DNA of 64,000 bases from Albimonas sp963816545 (GTDB taxonomy: Bacteria; Pseudomonadota; Alphaproteobacteria; Rhodobacterales; Rhodobacteraceae): NCBI GenBank assembly GCA_963816545.1, contig CAWFLE010000003.1, positions 62,001 to 126,000 on the forward strand, in the 5' to 3' direction. Below, piece after piece: positions 59,511 to 64,000 of this stretch. The position numbers and the translations under genes are program-made. Within the stretch, counting starts at the first letter, position 1. Each line of letters begins with the position of its first letter. The notes under the pieces are model-generated. The model searched no databases. It saw nothing but the letters and a program-made list of their open reading frames with translations, and was not told the origin of the DNA.

Positions 59511-61047
59511 TCAGTAGCCCTCGAAGCCCTCCACGAGCCACAGGGCGTAGGATTCGCGTGCGGTCGGCATGGGTGCGGAAGGTCCCCGAGCCCACCGGAA
59601 TGGCGGAGGAGAAATGGGCGGCGATGTCCTCCCCCAGCCCCTCCGAGTGGACCGCCAGCAGCATCAGGCGGTCGTCGCCGGGCTGGAGGCGGGCGCGGAA
59701 CTCGAAGTGGTCCTCCGGCACGCCGTCCGGGTCCCAGGCGGCGACGGCGCCGAAGCCGAGGCCCCCCTGGAACATGCACTCCGACAGCCGGCGGCGGTTG
59801 TCGGACAGCAGGACGTCCGCCCCCTCCGCCTCCATCGCGGTCAGCGCCATCTCGCAGAACGGGCCGCCCACGCGCATCTTCTTGAACGGGTCGCCCGCGC
59901 GCGGCAGGTCCTGCGCGTAGTTGGCGTAGGCGAGGCCCAGCGCCCACACGAGCGCGAGCGCGGCGCCGCCGATCCAGCCGTGGATCCTCAGCGCCCGCGG
60001 CCCCCAGTCCCGCGCCAGCAGCCAGCGGGCCGCGAGCACCGACCCCGCCACATAGGCCGGCGCCGCCCAGTTGGCGTTGGCGCCCGACAGGAACGCCTGC
60101 ACGCACATCACCGCCAGCAGCGGCGCGGTCATCCACACCAGCAGCCGGTCGCGCCAGTCCGTCCCCCGCGCGCGGGAGACGAGCCCCGCCACCACCGCGC
60201 CGAACGCCACCGGCCCGATGACGCCAAGCTGCGCACCCAGGAACTCCAGCAACGAGATCGGCTCCACCATCGGGCCGGCCCCGTAGGAGGCGTTCTGCTC
60301 CAGATGCGTGACCGTGACGAAGCCGTTGAGCGCGTTCCACACGAGGTTCGGGGACAGCACGACCACCGCGGCGGCGAGGGCGATCCAGGCGCCCCTGCGG
60401 GCGGAGGGGCTCGCCGGCCTCTCCCGCCCGACCAGCGCATAGCCCAGCGCCCCCAGCGCGAAGGCGATGCCGGTGTATTTGCCCAGCATCGCCAGCCCCA
60501 CTCCGGCCCCGAGGATCGCCCACCACGCCCACGGCTCCGCCGCCCGCTTCGCCCGCGGCTCCATCACCCGCACCAGCGCGTAGAGGGACAGCGACCAGCC
60601 CATCATCATCACCGGATCGGTGGTCATCAGATGGGCGGAGATCAGCACCCCCGGCGCGAGCGAGTAGACGAAAGCCGCCCAGAACCCGGTCCGCGGATCG
60701 AACAGCCGCGCGCCGGTCAGGCAGATCAGCCCGCCGATGACCAGATGCGAGACCGGCGCGAAGAAGCGCAGCCCGAAGGGCGTGTCGCCGAAGCCCAGCG
60801 TCGCCAGCTCGATCAGCCAGCCCGTCAGCGGCGGCTTGGAGTAGTGGCCGAGCGCGTGCTCGTTGCCATAGGCCCAGTACTGCGCCTCGTCGAAATGCAC
60901 GGGAATGACGGTGAAGGCGTTGAGCAGGAGGTTGAGGACGAACAGCCCCAGCAGCATCCACAGCGCGCGCTCGCCCCACGGCGCATCGGCGACCGCCGCC
61001 CGAGGCGCCGCCTTCGTCCGCCCCGTCTTCGCGCCCAACTCGGCCAT
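59511..61047 (-). CDS. ArnT-like membrane glycosyltransferase (frameshifted at C-terminus)
   Basis: About 512 aa with some ten helices. The first periplasmic loop has PVHFDEAQYWAYGNEHALGHYSKPPLTGWLIEL: the DE pair and YSKPPL are catalytic/metal motifs of the dolichyl-phosphate-mannosyltransferase/ArnT superfamily (GT-C). TTDPVMMMGWSLSLYAL follows. A soluble C-terminal domain ends, after a shift near 59555, with RESYALWLVEGFEGY. It likely transfers a sugar from a polyprenyl carrier to an envelope acceptor. Confidence 0.85.
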
Positions 61048-61105
61048 GCCTCTCCCCGCCCGGAACCCGCGGCGGTTCTGCCCGACGCGCGCCCGCGAAA
61101 CAACC

Positions 61106-61232
61106 GCGCCCCCGCCACAGGCCCCGCCGCCCGCAAGCCGCGGCGGGCGCCCGGGCGGCCACGCGCAGAACCTCCGCGCCGCGGCCCGGCCCAACGGGAG
61201 GCGAGGCGTCAGCCGAAGCCGACGGGCGGGAG
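61106..61232 (-). repeat. Dispersed intergenic repeat, copy B (inverted)
   Basis: Reverse complement of copy A at 2905-3030; it also shares the CCACAGGCCCCG word with 32743-32752. Confidence 0.75.
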
Positions 61233-61248
61233 GCCCCCGCCAAAGCAA

Positions 61249-61276
61249 AGCGGCGCGGACCGAAGCCCGCGCCGCT
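61249..61276 (-). terminator. Terminator after the acyl-CoA dehydrogenase gene
   Basis: AGCGGCGCGG and CCGCGCCGCT (10 bp) around an 8-nt loop; on the minus strand it is followed by TTGCTTTGG. 25 nt past the stop. Confidence 0.75.
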
Positions 61277-61301
61277 CTCCGAACCTACCGAAGGAGGAAG
61301 G

Positions 61302-62576
61302 TCAGACCTTCTCCTGCGTGTACTGCCGCAGCTCCCGCCGCGCGATCTGGCGGCGATGCACCGCATCCGGCCCGTCGGCCAGCCGCAGCGTGCGGACATG
61401 CGTGTACATGTGCGCCAGCGGCGTCTCCTGGCTGACGCCCGCGCCCCCGAACATCTGGATCGCCTCGTCGATCACCTTGCACGCCATCCGCGGCGCCACC
61501 GTCTTGATCATCGAGATCCACGGCCCCGCCTGACGCGGATCGCCTTGGTCCATCATCCACGCGGCCTTGAGGCACAGCAGGCGGGCCTGCTCGATCTCGA
61601 TCCGCGCCTCGGCGATGATGTCGTAGTTGGCGCCCAGCTTGTAGACCGGCTGGCCGAAGGCCTCGCGGCTCATCGCCCGCTTGATCATCAGCTCCAGCGC
61701 CTTCTCGGCCTGTCCGATGGCGCGCATGCAGTGATGGATCCGTCCCGGCCCGAGGCGGCCCTGCGAGATCTCGAACCCCCGCCCTTCGCCCAGCAGCAGG
61801 TTCGAGGCCGGGATCCGCACGTTCTCGAACTTCAGGTGAAGGTGGCCGTGCGGCGCGTCGGGGTCGCCGAACACCTGCATCGCGCGCAGCTTGGTGATGC
61901 CCGGCGTCGCGGGATCGACCAGCACCATCGAGTGCTGCTGATGCTTCGGCCGGTTCTCGTCCGGCGTGTGGACCATGGCGATGTACACCTTGCAGCGCGG
62001 ATCGCCGGCGCCCGAGGACCACCACTTCTCGCCGTTCAGGACGTATTCGTCGCCGTCCTTCTCGCACTTCATGCGCATGTTGGTCGCGTCCGAGGACGCC
62101 ACGTCCGGCTCGGTCATCAGGTAGGCCGAGCGGATCTCTCCGTTGAGCAGCGGCTTCAGCCACTTCTCCTTGTGCTCGTCGTTGCCGTAGCGCTCCAGCA
62201 CTTCCATGTTGCCGGTGTCGGGGGCGGCGCAGTTGAAGGTCTCTGCCCCCAGCGGCGCCTTGCCCATCTCCTCGGCCAGATAGGCGTATTCGACCGTCGA
62301 CAGCCCGTAGCCCGCCTTGGAATCCGTCAGCCAGAAGTTCCAGAGGTTCTTCGACTTGGCCTTGTCCTTCAGGCCGTTGATGATGTCGTTCATCTCCGGC
62401 GTGTAGGTCCACGCGTCCGGCGCCTTGGCGTGGGCCTCGTGGAACTTCTGGGAGGCCGGGATCACGTCCTCCTCCATCATCTGCCGGACGGCCTGCTGGA
62501 TCGGCTTGACCCGCTCCGTCATCCCCAGCGCCATGGTCTGCAGCTCGGGCTTGATCCGCTCCGAATGGGCGTTCAT
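61302..62576 (-). CDS. Acyl-CoA dehydrogenase, ACAD10/11-like
   Basis: A 424-aa flavoenzyme. AYLMTEPDVASSDATNM, NGEKWWSSGAGDPRCKVYIAM, the FAD region QGRLGPGRIHHCMRAIGQAEKALELM, and QMFGGAGVSQETPLA match acyl-CoA dehydrogenases. The C-terminal LADGPDAVHRRQIARREL is typical of the ACAD10/11 group. Its start overlaps the TetR stop (ATGA), so it is co-transcribed with its regulator. Likely acts in degradation of a branched or hydroxy fatty acid. Confidence 0.92.
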   Translation of the reverse strand: MNAHSERIKPELQTMALGMTERVKPIQQAVRQMMEEDVIPASQKFHEAHAKAPDAWTYTPEMNDIINGLKDKAKSKNLWNFWLTDSKAGYGLSTVEYAYLAEEMGKAPLGAETFNCAAPDTGNMEVLERYGNDEHKEKWLKPLLNGEIRSAYLMTEPDVASSDATNMRMKCEKDGDEYVLNGEKWWSSGAGDPRCKVYIAMVHTPDENRPKHQQHSMVLVDPATPGITKLRAMQVFGDPDAPHGHLHLKFENVRIPASNLLLGEGRGFEISQGRLGPGRIHHCMRAIGQAEKALELMIKRAMSREAFGQPVYKLGANYDIIAEARIEIEQARLLCLKAAWMMDQGDPRQAGPWISMIKTVAPRMACKVIDEAIQMFGGAGVSQETPLAHMYTHVRTLRLADGPDAVHRRQIARRELRQYTQEKV

Positions 62577-63289
62577 GTGGTCGTCTCCTCCGTTATCGTT
62601 GCGGTCTCGGGCCGCGCGCCCAGCCCTGCAAGGGCGAAGGCCGCGACTTCGTCGATGATTCGGCCGCGGTCGGCCTCGGTCTCCTGCGCCCGCGGACGGT
62701 ACCAGAAGACGGGACCGTTCAGGGCGGGCAGCAGCGTGCGGATGGTGGTCGCCACGTCGCAGCGACGGAACTCGCCGGCGGCGATGCCCTCGGACAGCAC
62801 CCTGGCGAACAGCCGCTCATGGGCGCCGCGCAGCTCGATCAGGTCGCGCACCGCTTCCTTCTGCTCCGCGCTCGCGGCCGGCAGCAGGTGCAGCTCCACC
62901 CCCTGCATGGCGGCGCGGTGGAACGGCTGGTCGCGCAGGATCGAGTTCACATGCGCCCGCAGCATCCGGGTCATGCGCGCGGTGGGGGCGCCGCCCTCGG
63001 CCACCGCCGCCACCTCGCCGTGGATCACCTCCAGGCTGCGGCGCGTCACGTCGTGGAACAGCGCCAGCTTGGAGCGATAGTAGTGATAGACCCGCCCCTT
63101 GGTGGCCCCCATCACCGCCGCCACGTCGTCTATTGACGTAGCGGCGAAACCGCGTTCCATGAAGGCGCGCGCGGCGGCGGCGAGCACTTCCTCCTGCGCC
63201 GCGGTCCGGCCCTCGGGCGGCTGCGAAAGCGCCTCGGCGGGCCGTTCGGCCACCCCCTCAACCGTTTCACTGTGCAGGCTTGCGCTCAT
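62573..63289 (-). CDS. TetR family regulator
   Basis: A 238-aa repressor with HTH RGFAATSIDDVAAVMGATKGRVYHYYRSKLALFHDV (residues ~45-80) and a helical ligand domain. The start MSASLHSET at 63289 is preferred; a longer form from 63325 would run over the operator. It likely senses an acyl-CoA and controls the acyl-CoA dehydrogenase and the divergent SDR. Confidence 0.9.
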   Translation of the reverse strand: MSASLHSETVEGVAERPAEALSQPPEGRTAAQEEVLAAAARAFMERGFAATSIDDVAAVMGATKGRVYHYYRSKLALFHDVTRRSLEVIHGEVAAVAEGGAPTARMTRMLRAHVNSILRDQPFHRAAMQGVELHLLPAASAEQKEAVRDLIELRGAHERLFARVLSEGIAAGEFRRCDVATTIRTLLPALNGPVFWYRPRAQETEADRGRIIDEVAAFALAGLGARPETATITEETTT

Positions 63290-63301
63290 GGACGCGACCC
63301 T

Positions 63302-63319
63302 ACATACTGTCGGGTATGT
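63302..63319. promoter_or_regulatory. Candidate TetR operator
   Basis: ACATAC-TGTCGG-GTATGT inverted repeat, 6-bp arms, in the spacer between the TetR start and the divergent SDR start; such ATAC-GTAT sites are typical of TetR-family operators. Confidence 0.65.
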
Positions 63320-63365
63320 CGTCAACGCCGGCCTTCAAGTCCGGCGGGGCAAACGGGGAGGAAGC

Positions 63366-64000
63366 ATGAGCTATCTCGACGACCTGTTCGGCGTCGCGGG
63401 CAAGACCGCGCTCGTGACCGGCGGGGCCACCGGCATCGGCCGCATGATCGCCGAGGCGCTGGCCTCGGGGGCGCCCGCGTCCTGATCGCCTCGCGCAAGG
63501 GTCAGGACTGCGAGCGCGTGGCCGAGGAGATCAACGCCATGGGCCTGCCCGGCCGCGTCGAAGGCTTCGGCGGCGACGTCGGGAGCGAGGAAGGCGTGAA
63601 GCTGCTGGCCGAGGCGGTGATGGAGCGGACGGATACGCTCCACATCCTCTTCAACAACGCCGGCGTCTCCTGGGGCGCCAAGCTGGACGACTTCCCCTGG
63701 GGCGGCTGGGAGAAGGTCATGCGCGTCAACGTCATGGGCCTGTTCGAGCTTACGCGCCGCATGTTCCCCCTGCTGGACAAGGCCGCGACCGACGACGACC
63801 CGGCGCGGGTCGTGAACCTCGGCTCCGTGATGGGCGCCTGGCCGCTTGGGGACGAAGCGTATTCCTACTCCGCCTCAAAGGCCGCCGTGCATCACCTGAC
63901 CCGCATCCTCGCCAAGGAATGCGCGGGCCGCCGGATCACCTTCAACGCCTTCGCGCCCGGCCCCTTCCAGTCGAAGATGACCGCCTTCGCCACGGCGTCC
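63366..64000 (+). CDS. SDR family oxidoreductase, cut by window end (frameshifted)
   Basis: An incomplete short-chain dehydrogenase. N-terminus MSYLDDLFGVAGKTALVTGGATGIGRMIAEAL; after a frame change near 63470 it continues VLIASRKGQDCERVAEEINAMG, FNNAGVSWG, VVNLGSVMGAW, with YSYSASKAAVHHL (YxxxK) intact. One G added to the GGGGG run (ASGGARVLIASRK) restores the frame. GGGGAGGAAGC precedes the ATG. The gene continues beyond the window. Divergent from TetR-acyl-CoA dehydrogenase, suggesting one fatty-acid pathway. Confidence 0.9.

Overview
The window is a very G+C-rich chromosomal segment (roughly 70% by eye) of housekeeping and accessory-metabolism genes. Gene content and protein flavour point to an alphaproteobacterium, most likely Rhodobacterales/Rhodobacteraceae-like. 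Supporting features are VPLPA-type C-terminal sorting, a DUF3572 gene beside dnaG-rpoD, a DUF1127 small protein beside a LysR gene, an XRE regulator of the usual rhodobacterial form, and a PotFGHI-type polyamine importer. No phage, insertion sequence, CRISPR array, rRNA or tRNA was seen.

Layout. 1-6.2 kb: gluQ, an AbrB-type membrane protein, hisI, an IscU-like scaffold, a GNAT enzyme, a 39-aa membrane peptide and recG. 6.5-11.1 kb: an EamA exporter, a CpdA-like phosphodiesterase, a CreA-family protein, a hemolysin III protein and a stomatin/NfeD pair. 11.2-18.2 kb: a secreted thrombospondin-C-like protein with a sorting tail, rpoD, dnaG, DUF3572 and a PleD-like diguanylate cyclase. 18.2-20.6 kb: an operon of a five-EF-hand protein, an ECF sigma factor, an anti-sigma-like protein and a ZraP/CnrX-like periplasmic sensor. 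20.7-33.9 kb: DUF983, NUDIX, rpmG, SDR, RidA, BAX-inhibitor-1, an ABC exporter with a divergent GDSL esterase, thpR, DUF1127/LysR, a quinone oxidoreductase, MOSC and DUF2332. 34-38.9 kb: an unknown membrane-anchored protein, typA, XRE and hisN. 39-47.8 kb: a minus-strand run rpsB-tsf-[sensor kinase]-pyrH-frr-uppS-cdsA-dxr-rseP, covering translation, UMP kinase, ribosome recycling, undecaprenyl phosphate, CDP-diacylglycerol, isoprenoids and envelope stress. 47.9-54.3 kb: GNAT, psuK-psuG, KTSC, miaA and ilvBH behind a leader-peptide attenuator. 54.6-64 kb: SDR, potFGHI, an ArnT-like glycosyltransferase, acyl-CoA dehydrogenase-TetR and a divergent SDR cut by the window end.

Three things stand out. 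(1) The kinase inserted between tsf and pyrH has an ethylene-receptor-like membrane domain with the Asp/Cys/His copper-site residues at ETR1 spacing. (2) The EF-hand/ECF/anti-sigma/sensor operon resembles a CnrYXH-type system, but its sensor carries an Asp-rich tail and it includes a five-EF-hand protein, which suggests a divalent-cation (possibly Ca2+) signal. (3) The intergenic regions hold a rich set of dispersed structured repeats.

Thirteen conserved genes, including recG, typA, ilvB, ilvH and potG, carry about 18 apparent frameshifts, several at G runs. This looks like consensus error in the assembly rather than real gene decay, and those genes are annotated across the shift.
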